From Methylonatrum sp040877625 (lineage in GTDB: Bacteria > Pseudomonadota > Gammaproteobacteria > Nitrococcales > Aquisalimonadaceae): a stretch of DNA of 64,000 nucleotides. The position numbers and the translations under genes were made by a program. Positions 1-9,635 of this stretch are shown one piece after another. The notes beneath the pieces were generated by a model. That model did no database searches. It saw nothing but the letters and a program-made list of their open reading frames with translations, and was not told the origin of the DNA. The stretch spans positions 124,001 through 188,000 of the forward strand of contig JBBDNK010000041.1 of NCBI GenBank assembly GCA_040877625.1. The letters are read 5' to 3'. Position 1 is the stretch's first letter; each line of letters starts with the position of its first letter.

Positions 1-1218
1 GTCAATATCGCTACCACCGGTCGCGCCCGGATCCGGGAAAACCCGTTGCTTCAGGATCCGTTCTTCCGACACTTCTTCGACTTGCCGGAACGGCGGCGCG
101 AGCGGCAGACGCAAAGCCTGGGCTCCGGCGTCATCGTGGATGCGGAGCAGGGCCACGTCCTCACCAACCATCATGTGATAGCCCGCGCCGATCAGATCAC
201 CGTGACCCTGGCTGACGGCCGCGAACTGCCCGCCACCCTGGTCGGCAGCGACCCGGACACCGATCTGGCGGTGATCCGCGTGGATGCCGACGATCTTCAT
301 GCGCTCCCCATTGCGGATTCGGACGCCTTGCGCGTCGGCGATTTCGTGGTGGCGATCGGCAACCCCTTCGGGCTGGGCCAGACTGTTACCTCGGGCATTA
401 TCAGCGCTCTGGGGCGCTCCGGGCTGGATCTGGGTGCCTATCAGGATTTCATACAGACCGACGCCTCCATCAATCCGGGCAATTCCGGCGGCGCCCTCGT
501 CAACCTGCGAGGCGAAGTGGTGGGGATCAATACGGCCATCCTCGCGCCGGCCGGCGGCAATGTGGGTATTGGCTTTGCCATCCCCATGAACATGGCGCAG
601 GCCATCATGGCTCAGCTCATCAAGCATGGTGAAGTACAGCGCGGTCAGCTCGGGATAAGCGTTCAGGACCTGACTGCCGAATTGGCCGAGGCCTTCGGGT
701 TGAATCAGCAATCCGGCGTGGTCATTACCCAGGTCCTTTCCGGCTCACCCGCGGAGCGCGCCGGACTGGCCGCCGGCGACGTGGTGACCCGCATTAACGA
801 CCGCAACGTCCGCAATGCCACGGAATTGCGCAACGCCATTGGCCTGCTGCGGGCGGGCGAGACCGTCAGCCTCGACATTCTGCGCAATGGCCGCCGACGC
901 GTGGTCGAGGTTGTCATTGAAGCCATGGAGACCGCCACCCTCTCCGGCGAACAGGTATCCCCGCGCCTGGCCGGTGCCGAGTTCGGCCTGACCGAGGTTC
1001 GCACGCGCCAGGGCGGCCAGATGCGGATAGCGGTCATCTCGCTGGAGCAGGGCAGCCCGGCGCAGCAGGCCGGCCTGCGCGAAGGCGACCTGATTCTGTC
1101 GGTGAACCGGCAGCCCGTAGCCAGCCTGGAGGAGTTTCGCAGCCTGACCAATGGCCAGCGAGAGTTGCTGCTTCATCTGCAGCGGGGCGCGGGGGCGTTG
1201 TTTCTGCTATTGCGGTAG
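1..1218 (+). CDS. degQ: DegQ/DegP-type periplasmic serine endoprotease (5' end outside window)
   Basis: Periplasmic protease/chaperone that degrades misfolded envelope proteins. The reading frame is open from base 1, so the signal peptide and N-terminus lie outside the window; 405 residues are visible. The trypsin-like domain shows the triad His (TNHHVI, about residue 58), Asp (DTDLAVI, about 88) and Ser (GNSGGAL, about 162). Two PDZ domains follow at roughly 200-285 and 305-395, the second ending close to the C-terminus. The loop between the FFRHFF motif and the protease core is short, which fits DegQ better than DegP. The convergent tonB gene ends 17 bases downstream. Confidence 0.93.
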   Translation, partial: VNIATTGRARIRENPLLQDPFFRHFFDLPERRRERQTQSLGSGVIVDAEQGHVLTNHHVIARADQITVTLADGRELPATLVGSDPDTDLAVIRVDADDLHALPIADSDALRVGDFVVAIGNPFGLGQTVTSGIISALGRSGLDLGAYQDFIQTDASINPGNSGGALVNLRGEVVGINTAILAPAGGNVGIGFAIPMNMAQAIMAQLIKHGEVQRGQLGISVQDLTAELAEAFGLNQQSGVVITQVLSGSPAERAGLAAGDVVTRINDRNVRNATELRNAIGLLRAGETVSLDILRNGRRRVVEVVIEAMETATLSGEQVSPRLAGAEFGLTEVRTRQGGQMRIAVISLEQGSPAQQAGLREGDLILSVNRQPVASLEEFRSLTNGQRELLLHLQRGAGALFLLLR

Positions 1219-1234
1219 ACGCCGGCAGCGATAA

Positions 1235-2014
<780 letters not shown>

Positions 2015-2019
2015 TCGGT

Positions 2020-2424
2020 TCAACTCTCCGGCGAGGTCAGCAAAAGTACGCTGTCGGCACCGGCGTTGCGCAGCGCATCCATGACATCAAGAAGAAACGT
2101 CGCTCGTACGCCGGCGTCTGCCTTGAGCGTAAGCCGCAGCATTTCATCCTCCCGCAGGCGGGTCCTGACGGTGTCCGCAAGCACCTCCATCGCGATGGCA
2201 TCACCTTCGAAGGCGAGCCCGCCCGCGGCCGAGATGGACAGCAACCCCTCCTGGGGCTCATCGGCACTCAGTCCCTGCCGGGCCTCCGGCGGATCGATAT
2301 CGAACGGATCCGGCGCCGACAGGGTGCCGGCCAGCATGAAGAAAATCAGCAACAGGAAAACAATGTTGATGAGCGGGATGATCTGCTCGCCCTGCTCCCT
2401 GCGCTCCGGCTCCGGCATCCGCAT
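2020..2424 (-). CDS. exbD: Biopolymer transport protein ExbD (second copy)
   Basis: Proton-channel partner of ExbB in the TonB motor. At 134 residues it has the family layout: a short cytoplasmic N-terminus (EPERREQGEQIIPL), one TM helix with the family Asn/Asp position replaced (INIVFLLLIFFML) and a periplasmic domain ending in LLLTSPES. The usual essential TM aspartate (as in LIDVVF) is Asn here, whereas the upstream copy keeps it. The pair may therefore work as a heteromer. Its ATG overlaps the preceding exbD stop by one base. Confidence 0.85.
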   Translation of the reverse strand: MRMPEPERREQGEQIIPLINIVFLLLIFFMLAGTLSAPDPFDIDPPEARQGLSADEPQEGLLSISAAGGLAFEGDAIAMEVLADTVRTRLREDEMLRLTLKADAGVRATFLLDVMDALRNAGADSVLLLTSPES

Positions 2425-2825
2425 CAGCGCGCCTCCCGGCTCAGGGTGATCCGGTTGCCTCCGGCTTCATTAAGGTGCTCGACAACCGTGACTATCCGCT
2501 GCAGCGTCACACCGTCATCCGGCCTCACAACCACGGTGCGCTGCGGATCCGCGGCAAACAACACGCGAAAGCGTGATACCAGGGCATCGGAGTCAATGCG
2601 ATCACCGTCCACTTCCAGGCTGCCGTCGGCCAGTACACGAACGACCAGCGTTTCGCTATCCGCCGCCGGCGCCCGACCTTCTCCCGGCACGCCCAGGCTG
2701 ATCGACTGCCAGTTGGAAAAGCTCGATGCCAGCATGAAGAAGATCAACAGAATGAACACAACGTCGATCAACGGCGTCAGCCCGATCAGCTGGCGCCGGC
2801 GCCGCTGTCCTGTTTCAATACGCAT
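2424..2825 (-). CDS. exbD: Biopolymer transport protein ExbD (first copy)
   Basis: ExbD/TolR family, 133 residues. It carries the canonical TM motif LTPLIDVVFILLIFFML with the proton-handling Asp, and a periplasmic domain with VVRPDDGVTLQRIV. The ATG at 2825 overlaps the end of exbB by 11 bases, which implies translational coupling. A longer frame to 2930 exists but runs through exbB in another frame and looks unlike the family. Two adjacent exbD genes after one exbB is a known arrangement in TonB clusters of proteobacteria. Confidence 0.9.
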   Translation of the reverse strand: MRIETGQRRRRQLIGLTPLIDVVFILLIFFMLASSFSNWQSISLGVPGEGRAPAADSETLVVRVLADGSLEVDGDRIDSDALVSRFRVLFAADPQRTVVVRPDDGVTLQRIVTVVEHLNEAGGNRITLSREAR

Positions 2826-3543
2826 CGGCCCGGCGCTTCTGCCTGAGCGGCGTGGGCAAATGATCCACATCCGCGGCCGCAATATCCGGAACACGGGTAA
2901 AGACCTGGGTAACGGCATCTTCCATCTCATGCCGGAAACGATCGATGCGCCGCTCCAGCCAGGTCAATGCAGCCACGACGGGGATGGCCACCGCCAGCCC
3001 GACCGCGGTGGTGAGCAGGGCCTCCCAGATTCCGCCGGAAAGCAATGCCGGATCAACCCGGCTGCCTGCCTCCTGCAGACGGCGGAAGGCCTCGATCATT
3101 CCGAGCACCGTGCCCAGCAGGCCGAGCAGCGGGCTCAGCGTTCCGATGACCTCCAGCCCCCTGAGGTGGCTGCGCAGAGGCTCGAGGTAGCGGGCGCCGA
3201 TCCTGGCCACCTCTTCACGGACCAGGCTCTCCGACAGGCGCTGATCACTGCGCCCGTGCACGGCCGCTTCCATGACACGCGCAATGGGATTGCGGGCGGC
3301 GCCCAGCATGGCAAGCGCCTCCGCGCGGTCGCCGGCCGCCAGTGCGGCAATCGCCTGTTCGGTGAAACGGGTATCGCCCAGCCTCAGGCTGGCGAACTGC
3401 CAGAGCTTGAGGACGATAATCGCCAGCGCCACGACGGACATGGCCATGAGCAGCATGACCACTGGGCCACCCAGGTCCAGGAGTGCGCCCAGCCGCCCAA
3501 GCCAGCCGTTGGTCGTCGCTACGAATTCCGCGGAATCAGGCAT
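2815..3543 (-). CDS. exbB: ExbB/TolQ/MotA-family proton channel protein
   Basis: Inner-membrane proton channel that drives TonB. It is 242 residues with three expected TM helices: near residues 12-40 (PVVMLLMAMSVVALAIIVL), then two in the C-terminal half (LSPLLGLLGTVLGMIEAF and LLTTAVGLAVAIPVVAAL). The conserved MotA/TolQ/ExbB stretch GTLSPLLGLLGTV is intact. ATG 3543 is chosen because GGAGG lies 11 bases upstream; the ATG at 3570, nine codons earlier, lacks a clear site. It is the first gene of the four-gene operon. Confidence 0.9.
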   Translation of the reverse strand: MPDSAEFVATTNGWLGRLGALLDLGGPVVMLLMAMSVVALAIIVLKLWQFASLRLGDTRFTEQAIAALAAGDRAEALAMLGAARNPIARVMEAAVHGRSDQRLSESLVREEVARIGARYLEPLRSHLRGLEVIGTLSPLLGLLGTVLGMIEAFRRLQEAGSRVDPALLSGGIWEALLTTAVGLAVAIPVVAALTWLERRIDRFRHEMEDAVTQVFTRVPDIAAADVDHLPTPLRQKRRADAY

Positions 3544-3773
3544 GTCAAGGTCTGCCTCCGTGCCAGGCATGAGGAAATCAATGAGCTTACAAGCTTATTG
3601 CGGATGCGAATCGTTTGCAATAACGCCCTGTCCGGGGGACCGCTTGCGTCGACAATGAATGTCTTCTCGCGCAATGACAACCGGCACAGGGCTGCGATGC
3701 CGATTTATGAATCACCCGCCCTACGGTAGAATGCCCGGCTCGCACATGGCCAACCGGTGTACGGAGTAAATCG

Positions 3774-4436
3774 ATGACGGAACTGAACCTGGACCAGGCG
3801 CGCTTCAATATGGTGGAGCAGCAGGTACGTACCTGGGATGTACTGGACCCGCGCGTGCTGGACATCATGGACCAGATTCCCCGTCATCTGTTTGTACCGG
3901 ACACGCGCCGGAACCTCGCCTACTCCGATCTGCAAATGCCCATCGGCCATGGCGAGGTGATGCTCGAACCCAAGCTGGAAGGGCGCATCATGCAGGCTCT
4001 GGGGCCAAGCCCGTCCGAGCGGGTGCTGGAGATTGGGACCGGCAGCGGCTTTTTCACCGCGTGTCTGGCGCATCTGGCCGCCCACGTCACCAGCGTCGAG
4101 ATCCACCCGGAATTCTCCGAAGCGGCCGGTGACCGTCTCGCACGTCAGGCCATACGCAACGTCACTCTGGAAGTTGGCGATGCCGCCCGTGGCTGGGATG
4201 ACGGCCGCCGTTACGACGCCATCGCCGTGACCGGCTCGCTGCCGGAACTGCACCAGGGCTTTCATCAGTCACTGACCATTGGCGGACGCCTGTTCGTGGT
4301 GGTGGGCGACGGCCCGATGATGGAGGGGCTGCTGATTACACGTGTGGGCGAGGATCAGTGGTCCACTGAAAGTATTCTGGATACCTTCGTTCCGCCGCTT
4401 ATTAACGCCCCCCGCACGCCCCGATTCACCTTTTAA
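3774..4436 (+). CDS. pcm: Protein-L-isoaspartate O-methyltransferase family protein
   Basis: Methylates isoaspartyl residues in damaged proteins using S-adenosylmethionine. The protein is 220 residues. Motif I is clear (VLEIGTGSGFFTACLA, about residues 83-98) and the N-terminal MVEQQVRTWDV segment is typical of the alphaproteobacterial/gammaproteobacterial PCMT branch. The usual substrate-proximal segment is less conserved than in enteric Pcm, so the substrate is inferred from family only. A rhodanese starts 11 bases after its stop and is probably co-transcribed. Confidence 0.85.
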   Translation: MTELNLDQARFNMVEQQVRTWDVLDPRVLDIMDQIPRHLFVPDTRRNLAYSDLQMPIGHGEVMLEPKLEGRIMQALGPSPSERVLEIGTGSGFFTACLAHLAAHVTSVEIHPEFSEAAGDRLARQAIRNVTLEVGDAARGWDDGRRYDAIAVTGSLPELHQGFHQSLTIGGRLFVVVGDGPMMEGLLITRVGEDQWSTESILDTFVPPLINAPRTPRFTF

Positions 4437-4447
4437 GGATTGCCGAT

Positions 4448-4768
4448 ATGCCACAGGTCAGCGCACCCACCGACATCCGCACGCGAATCGACCAGAACGA
4501 GCCACTGTTTCTACTGGATGTTCGCGAGACCTGGGAGACAGAGATCTGTCGGATTCCGGGATCGGTAAACATCCCGATGGGGGAGATTCCGGCGAGGGTT
4601 GCGGAAATTCCCACCGACAAACCGGTGGTCTGTATATGCCACCATGGCGCACGCAGCCTGCAGGTCGCGCATTTCCTGGAGCAGAAGGGCATCAACGGCG
4701 TAGTGAACCTCACCGGCGGCGTGGAGGCCTGGGCTACGACGGTGGATCCGGAAATGGCGCGGTATTAA
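4448..4768 (+). CDS. Single-domain rhodanese-like sulfurtransferase
   Basis: Single rhodanese domain, 106 residues, cytoplasmic (no signal). FLLDVRETWETEICRIPGSVNIPMG is the characteristic N-terminal half. The active-site loop has Cys in CHHGARSL (about residue 63-70), preceded by a second Cys in VVCIC. It ends in GGVEAWATTVDPEMARY, the family C-terminus. Similar small rhodaneses (GlpE-like) move sulfane sulfur to cyanide or protein acceptors. The natural acceptor is not shown here. It follows pcm closely and precedes a large palindrome. Confidence 0.88.
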   Translation: MPQVSAPTDIRTRIDQNEPLFLLDVRETWETEICRIPGSVNIPMGEIPARVAEIPTDKPVVCICHHGARSLQVAHFLEQKGINGVVNLTGGVEAWATTVDPEMARY

Positions 4769-4792
4769 CACTCGCGCGCCCGGAAATCTGAA

Positions 4793-4904
4793 GGGTGTCG
4801 GAGGCGGGGGCCGATCCCGGACCGTCTGCGGCATGGACGCCGCAGACGAGCCTACAGGGATGTATCTACGGCGTGTCCGGGATCGGCCCCCGCCTCCGAC
4901 ACCC
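4793..4904. repeat. 112-bp nested palindromic element between convergent genes
   Basis: Perfect 30-bp outer inverted repeat, arms 4793-4822 and 4875-4904. Inside the left half is a perfect 10-bp hairpin (arms 4823-4832 and 4839-4848, loop ATGGAC), then the unpaired core GAGCCTACAGGGATGTAT. It lies between the ends of the rhodanese gene and waaA. It could stop transcription from both sides, but the composite structure is more like a dispersed REP-type element. Similar cores are recalled from other halophilic gammaproteobacteria; this was not verified. Confidence 0.85.
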
Positions 4905-4950
4905 ATGCTATCCGCAAGCCCCCACCACGGCAAAACCAGCCAGTGTCTCC

Positions 4951-6249
4951 TTAAGAGCCTTCCTTCACACCCATCCAGGCATTGGCGTCTTCGACGACGC
5001 GGTCCACCTCTGCCAGCATCCGCTCCACCGCACCCCGGTTGGCCTTTACCAGATCCAGGGCACGACCGCCCATGGTCGCGCGGCGCTCGGGGTCTTCCAG
5101 CAACTCGGTAACGACGTCGGCCAGCAAATGCGCATCCACCACCTGCTCGCAGCCGCCCGCGCGCAGCAGTTGCCGGGTGATCTGAGCAAAATTGAAGGTG
5201 TGCGGTCCCACCAGCACCGGCAGGCCCAGCGCAGCCGGCTCCAATAGATTGTGCGCGCCCATCGGCACCAGACTGCCGCCCACGAAGGCGACGTCCGACG
5301 CCGCGTATAGTACCGGCAGCTCACCCATGGTGTCACCGAGATAGATATCCGTCTCCGGGGGGCAGGGAACGGCATCACTCCGCCGGCACACACGATATCC
5401 CCGCTCCCGGCACAGGCTGTACACGGAGGTGAAGCGATCGGGATGCCGGGGCACCAGAATGAGCAATACTTCGGCCACACTGCGGCGTATCTCTTCATGC
5501 GCGGTGAGAATCTGCTCCTCCTCGCCCTCCCGCGTACTGGCGGCGATCCACACATGCCTGTCATTGCCGAGCTGCCGACGCAGGGACTCACCCTGTTCAC
5601 GGGCACTGGCGGGAATCTGCTGATCGAACTTCAGACTGCCGGTCACCACAACCCGCCGCGGCGGCGCGCCGATTTCCCGCAGCCGATGGGCGTCATCGGA
5701 ACTCTGCGCACAGATACGGTCGGGGCAACTCAATACCTCGGTCATGAACCGCCCCAACCGCCGGTAGCCTCGCGCGCTCCGCTCGGACAGCCGCGCATTC
5801 ACCAGCAGAAACGGAATACCGCGTTGCCTGATGGCGTGGAACAGGTTGGGCCAGAGCTCCATCTCCACCACCAGTGCCAGGCGGGGCCGGGTGACGCTGA
5901 AGAAGCGAGCCACGGCGTGAGGGAGGTCAAACGGCAGATAACAATGATGGACGTCTTCACCGAAAAGATTGTGCACCTGCGCGGCGCCCGTCGGCGTCAT
6001 GGTTGTAACCAGCAGCGGCTGGCCAGGGTAACGCCCCTGGATCTGCCGGATGAAGGTGGCCGCGGCCTGCACCTCACCCATGGAGGCGGCGTGGATCCAC
6101 AGACAGTCCCGGGGCAAATCGCCGCGCAGCCACCCGAACCGCTCACCCCAGCGACCGCGGTAATCGGGCTGTCTCAAACTGCGCCAGGCCAGATACCCGA
6201 GCACCAGCGGGCTCAGCAGGTATAGCAGCAGGCTGTAGGCCAGCCTCAT
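4951..6249 (-). CDS. waaA: 3-deoxy-D-manno-octulosonic acid (Kdo) transferase
   Basis: Adds Kdo from CMP-Kdo to lipid IVA at the inner membrane (GT30). It is 432 residues, the usual length. It has an N-terminal membrane helix (LAYSLLLYLLSPLVLGYLAW), then IHAASMGEVQAA with the family catalytic Glu, and the C-terminal donor-binding region (YAASDVAFVGGSLVPMGAHN, with Glu soon after in LLEPAALG). Its ATG overlaps the stop of the upstream heptosyltransferase by 4 bases, so the two are coupled. Confidence 0.95.
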   Translation of the reverse strand: MRLAYSLLLYLLSPLVLGYLAWRSLRQPDYRGRWGERFGWLRGDLPRDCLWIHAASMGEVQAAATFIRQIQGRYPGQPLLVTTMTPTGAAQVHNLFGEDVHHCYLPFDLPHAVARFFSVTRPRLALVVEMELWPNLFHAIRQRGIPFLLVNARLSERSARGYRRLGRFMTEVLSCPDRICAQSSDDAHRLREIGAPPRRVVVTGSLKFDQQIPASAREQGESLRRQLGNDRHVWIAASTREGEEEQILTAHEEIRRSVAEVLLILVPRHPDRFTSVYSLCRERGYRVCRRSDAVPCPPETDIYLGDTMGELPVLYAASDVAFVGGSLVPMGAHNLLEPAALGLPVLVGPHTFNFAQITRQLLRAGGCEQVVDAHLLADVVTELLEDPERRATMGGRALDLVKANRGAVERMLAEVDRVVEDANAWMGVKEGS

Positions 6250-7352
6250 TGCGCCTCCAGGCCCCGCATACGCATGACCGGCGGCGTGTCCATGAGTTGA
6301 TCCAGCCGGGCCGTGACATCATCAAGTGCGATCAGCGACATGGCATCCGGGCGCCGCACTCTGCGACCCCATGCGACCTCCGCCACGCCCTTGCCCCATT
6401 GCAGGCGCACCGCATCCGGGTAGCGGTTAACCACCCACTGACGGCCCAGGTAGGGGCCGGTGCGCTCGGGATTGGAGGTCGCATAGAGACCAATTACCGG
6501 CGTGCCCGCGGCCACCGCCATGTGAGCAGGGCCTGAATCAGGCGAGATCAGGACGGTGGCCCGCTCCAGTACGGCAAACAGCTCCTTCAGGCTGGTGCGG
6601 CCAACCAGGTTGGTGACCGGTACACCCGCCTGACGCGAAATCGCCTCGCCATAGTGTCGCTCTTCTTCCGTGGGGCCTCCGGTTACCAGCGTGCGCAGAC
6701 CGTGTACTTCATGGGCGTGACGTGCAACGGCGGCGTAGTCTTCGGCCCGCCAGTTGCGAAAATTATTCAGCCGCTGGCTGCTGCAAGGGCTGATCACCAG
6801 TGCGCCCTCGCCGTGGGGAATGTATTCGACCGCGCGGTCACGCGCTTCGTCCGGCACCGGTATGTCCCAGCGCAATACCCGCTCATGGATGCCCAGCGCC
6901 TCCAGGAAGTCGAAAAAGCCGTCCATGACATGCGCATTCCGCCGCGGCGCGATGCGCCGATTGATGAACAGGCGGTGCATGTCGCGGCTGCGACCGGCAT
7001 CGAAACCAAGACGTACGGGCGAGGCAATCGCGCGCGAGAGCAGACCGGCGCGCAGCGCAACCTGCATGAGCAACAGGGCATCGTAACGGCGGTGGCGCAT
7101 CTCGCGGCGCAGGGCGCGCAAACCTGGCAGACCGGACTTCTTGTCGAAAGTGATACACTCGATGCCGTCGAGATCGCCAAGCAGGGCGGCTTCGGTGCGG
7201 CCCATGATCCAGGTGATGCGGGTCTGCGGCCATACAGACTGCAGCGTTCGGATCACCGGCACCATATGACAACAATCGCCGATGGCCGACAGACGCACTA
7301 TACACAGACGATCGGGCGGATCCGTGAATAACAACGGCGTTTTATGTTCCAT
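6246..7352 (-). CDS. Glycosyltransferase family 9 (ADP-heptose:LPS heptosyltransferase type)
   Basis: Inner-core LPS heptosyltransferase type enzyme, 368 residues, GT-B fold. It starts with IVRLSAIGDCCHMVPVIRTL, the GT9 N-terminal motif. The C-terminal donor site is SPDSGPAHMAVAAGTPVIGLY. The ATG at 7352 is preferred over 7391 because it gives the normal GT9 start; it overlaps the divergent kdkA start at 7344 by nine bases. It sits directly upstream of waaA and opposite kdkA and hldE, so core assembly is a safe inference. Which heptose position it fills is unknown. Confidence 0.88.
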   Translation of the reverse strand: MEHKTPLLFTDPPDRLCIVRLSAIGDCCHMVPVIRTLQSVWPQTRITWIMGRTEAALLGDLDGIECITFDKKSGLPGLRALRREMRHRRYDALLLMQVALRAGLLSRAIASPVRLGFDAGRSRDMHRLFINRRIAPRRNAHVMDGFFDFLEALGIHERVLRWDIPVPDEARDRAVEYIPHGEGALVISPCSSQRLNNFRNWRAEDYAAVARHAHEVHGLRTLVTGGPTEEERHYGEAISRQAGVPVTNLVGRTSLKELFAVLERATVLISPDSGPAHMAVAAGTPVIGLYATSNPERTGPYLGRQWVVNRYPDAVRLQWGKGVAEVAWGRRVRRPDAMSLIALDDVTARLDQLMDTPPVMRMRGLEAQ

Positions 7353-8054
7353 CCTGTCACCCTGAAGCGCGGCTCCACCTGGCTGATCCATGATGCGGCC
7401 CCCCCCGTCCCCATTGAGGACTGGTTATTCGACGCCGAGGAGCTGGCGGCGCGCGGCATGATTGCTGGTTGCAGCCAGGGCCGCCGAAGCGCCTGGTTCT
7501 TTCACCATGCCGGCATGCCACTGATTCTGCGCCACTACTGGCGCGGTGGCATGGTCGCTCGTTTAACCGCCGATGTCCACGGCTGGCAAGGGCTGCGCCG
7601 CACCCGGCCCTACCGCGAGCTGGAAATGCTCCATGCGCTGTGCGCGGCGGACCTGCCCGCACCCAGGCCCGTGGCCTGTCGTCTGATCCGGCGCGGTCTG
7701 TTTTACAGAGGCGACATCATCACCGTTACCATCGCCGACAGCCACACATTCGCCCAGCACATCATGGATGGCGGGCTTACGCGCGAGGACTGGCAGGCGG
7801 TCGGCCGTACCATCCGCCGTTTCCATGATCACGGCGCGCATCACTCCGACCTGAATGTACGCAATATTCTGCTGGATACACAACGGCGGGTCTGGCTCAT
7901 CGACTGGGACCAGGGGCGCTTGCGCGGTACACGCGGCAGTTGGCGTCAGGACAGCATGGACAGGCTACGCCGGTCCCTGTCCCGGGAGTCCACGCTCGAG
8001 CAGGCCGCCCTGCGGCACTGGGATGCGCTGAGCGCCGCCTACCGCTCGGGCTGA
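7344..8054 (+). CDS. kdkA: 3-deoxy-D-manno-octulosonic acid kinase (KdkA-type)
   Basis: Phosphorylates Kdo on lipid A, a step in species with a single Kdo. It is 236 residues with the small LPS-kinase fold. The catalytic loop HHSDLNVRNILL (about residues 170-181) and the metal-binding LIDWDQGRLRG match KdkA. GRRSAWFF and LILRHYWRGGM match the glycine-rich/lysine-equivalent region. It is divergent from the heptosyltransferase with overlapping 5' ends, and its 3' end overlaps convergent hldE by 16 bases. Confidence 0.88.
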   Translation: MFHPVTLKRGSTWLIHDAAPPVPIEDWLFDAEELAARGMIAGCSQGRRSAWFFHHAGMPLILRHYWRGGMVARLTADVHGWQGLRRTRPYRELEMLHALCAADLPAPRPVACRLIRRGLFYRGDIITVTIADSHTFAQHIMDGGLTREDWQAVGRTIRRFHDHGAHHSDLNVRNILLDTQRRVWLIDWDQGRLRGTRGSWRQDSMDRLRRSLSRESTLEQAALRHWDALSAAYRSG

Positions 8055-9475
8055 TCGGCACGAATGCGCTGCACGATGCTGCTGGTGGAGACACCATCGA
8101 CGAAGTCCAGTATGACAACCTTGCCTCCCGCCTCCCGCACGGCCTTGCCGCCAGCGATTTCCTCGACGCTGTAGTCTCCGCCCTTGACCAGCACATCCGG
8201 CATAACCGCGCCGATCAGGCGCTCCGGCGTCTGCTCCGAAAAGGGCACCACCCAGTCCACCGATGCCAGACCGCCGAGTACCGCCATGCGCTGATCCAGC
8301 GGGTTGATCGGCCGGGACTCACCCTTGAGCCGACGGACGGAGTCATCATCGTTCACCGCCACAATCAGGCGGTCACCCAGTGCGCGCGCCTGGCGCAGAT
8401 ACGCCACATGCCCCGCGTGCAGGATATCGAAGCAGCCGTTGGTCATCACCACGCGTTCGCCACGGGCGCGCGCCTGCGCCACTCTATCCAGCAATGACGC
8501 CTCCGTGACCGACCCAAAACCGGTGTCCGGCTGGCTGTGAAGCGCGTTATGCAATTCAGCGACGGTCACCGAGGCCGTTCCCACCTTACCCACCACCAGA
8601 CCGGCGGCGATATTGGCAAGGGCCGTCGCCACGGGCAGTTCCGAACCCGCCGCCAGGGCAGCGGCCAGAACCGAGATCACCGTATCGCCCGCACCGGTAA
8701 CGTCGTAAACCTCGCGGGCATTGGCGGGCAGGTGCAGGGCAGCAGCGGTGGAAGGCACCAGGGTCATGCCCCGTTCGCCGCGGGTTACGAGTACCGCGCC
8801 CAGGTGCAGCTCGCGCAAAAGGTTACGTGCCCGGGCCTCAACGGCGGCATCATCCGCGCATTTGCCCACCACGGCCTCGAATTCTCCCAGATTGGGCGTA
8901 AGCACATCGGCCCCGCGATAGACACCGAAATCCTGCCCCTTGGGATCGACCAGTACCCGCCGGCCGGCTTCCCGTGCCGCGCGAATCAGTGCCGGCGCGG
9001 CAGCCAGCGTACCCTTGGCGTAATCGGACAGCACCACCACGTCCGTGGATGACAGCAACGCATGGTAGTCTTCATCCAGCGCCGCGGCCTCGCTCGCCTC
9101 GAACGGGTTCTCGAAATCCAGTCGGATCAGCTGTTGGCGACGGCTCAGCACCCGCAATTTGCATATGGTGGGGTGTTTGTCCAGCCGCTGAAACCGGCAG
9201 GTGACCTCGGCCTCCTGAAGCTTCTCCTGCAGCCGATCGGCGGCGGGATCGTTACCGGTGAGCCCCAGCAACGTCACCTGCCCGCGCAATGCCGCAATGT
9301 TCAACGCCACGTTGGCGGCGCCGCCCGGACGCTCCTCAAGCCCCGATACCCGCACCACGGGCACGGGTGCCTCCGGCGATATCCTGCCGGTATCGCCGTA
9401 CCAGTAACGGTCCAGCATCAGGTCACCCACCACCAGCACGCGCGCCGCGGCGAAATCCGGAATAATGATCTGCAT
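8039..9475 (-). CDS. hldE: Bifunctional heptose-7-phosphate kinase / heptose-1-phosphate adenylyltransferase
   Basis: Makes ADP-heptose for the LPS inner core. At 478 residues it is close to E. coli HldE. The N-terminal PfkB kinase domain has PGGAANVALNIAAL and the catalytic DVTGAGDTVISVLAA. The C-terminal nucleotidylyltransferase has GCFDILHAGHVAYLRQARAL and VNDDDSVRRLKGESRPI. ATG 9475 is chosen, with GGGAGGG about 11 bases upstream; TTG 9484 is possible. The ADP-heptose made here is the donor for the GT9 enzyme nearby. Confidence 0.96.
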   Translation of the reverse strand: MQIIIPDFAAARVLVVGDLMLDRYWYGDTGRISPEAPVPVVRVSGLEERPGGAANVALNIAALRGQVTLLGLTGNDPAADRLQEKLQEAEVTCRFQRLDKHPTICKLRVLSRRQQLIRLDFENPFEASEAAALDEDYHALLSSTDVVVLSDYAKGTLAAAPALIRAAREAGRRVLVDPKGQDFGVYRGADVLTPNLGEFEAVVGKCADDAAVEARARNLLRELHLGAVLVTRGERGMTLVPSTAAALHLPANAREVYDVTGAGDTVISVLAAALAAGSELPVATALANIAAGLVVGKVGTASVTVAELHNALHSQPDTGFGSVTEASLLDRVAQARARGERVVMTNGCFDILHAGHVAYLRQARALGDRLIVAVNDDDSVRRLKGESRPINPLDQRMAVLGGLASVDWVVPFSEQTPERLIGAVMPDVLVKGGDYSVEEIAGGKAVREAGGKVVILDFVDGVSTSSIVQRIRADQPER

Positions 9476-9635
9476 GACGGTCAAGGCCCTCCCGGTGAAT
9501 GACAGGCATTGTAAAGGAGCCTCTGATTCATTCCCATGGAGTTCCTAAAGGAAGCACGCCCCGCAGGTCCGCTCCGCTCGCCGCACCCGCATGACATCCA
9601 TGCTGATAGAATGCACGCCGTCGACAGGAGGAACC

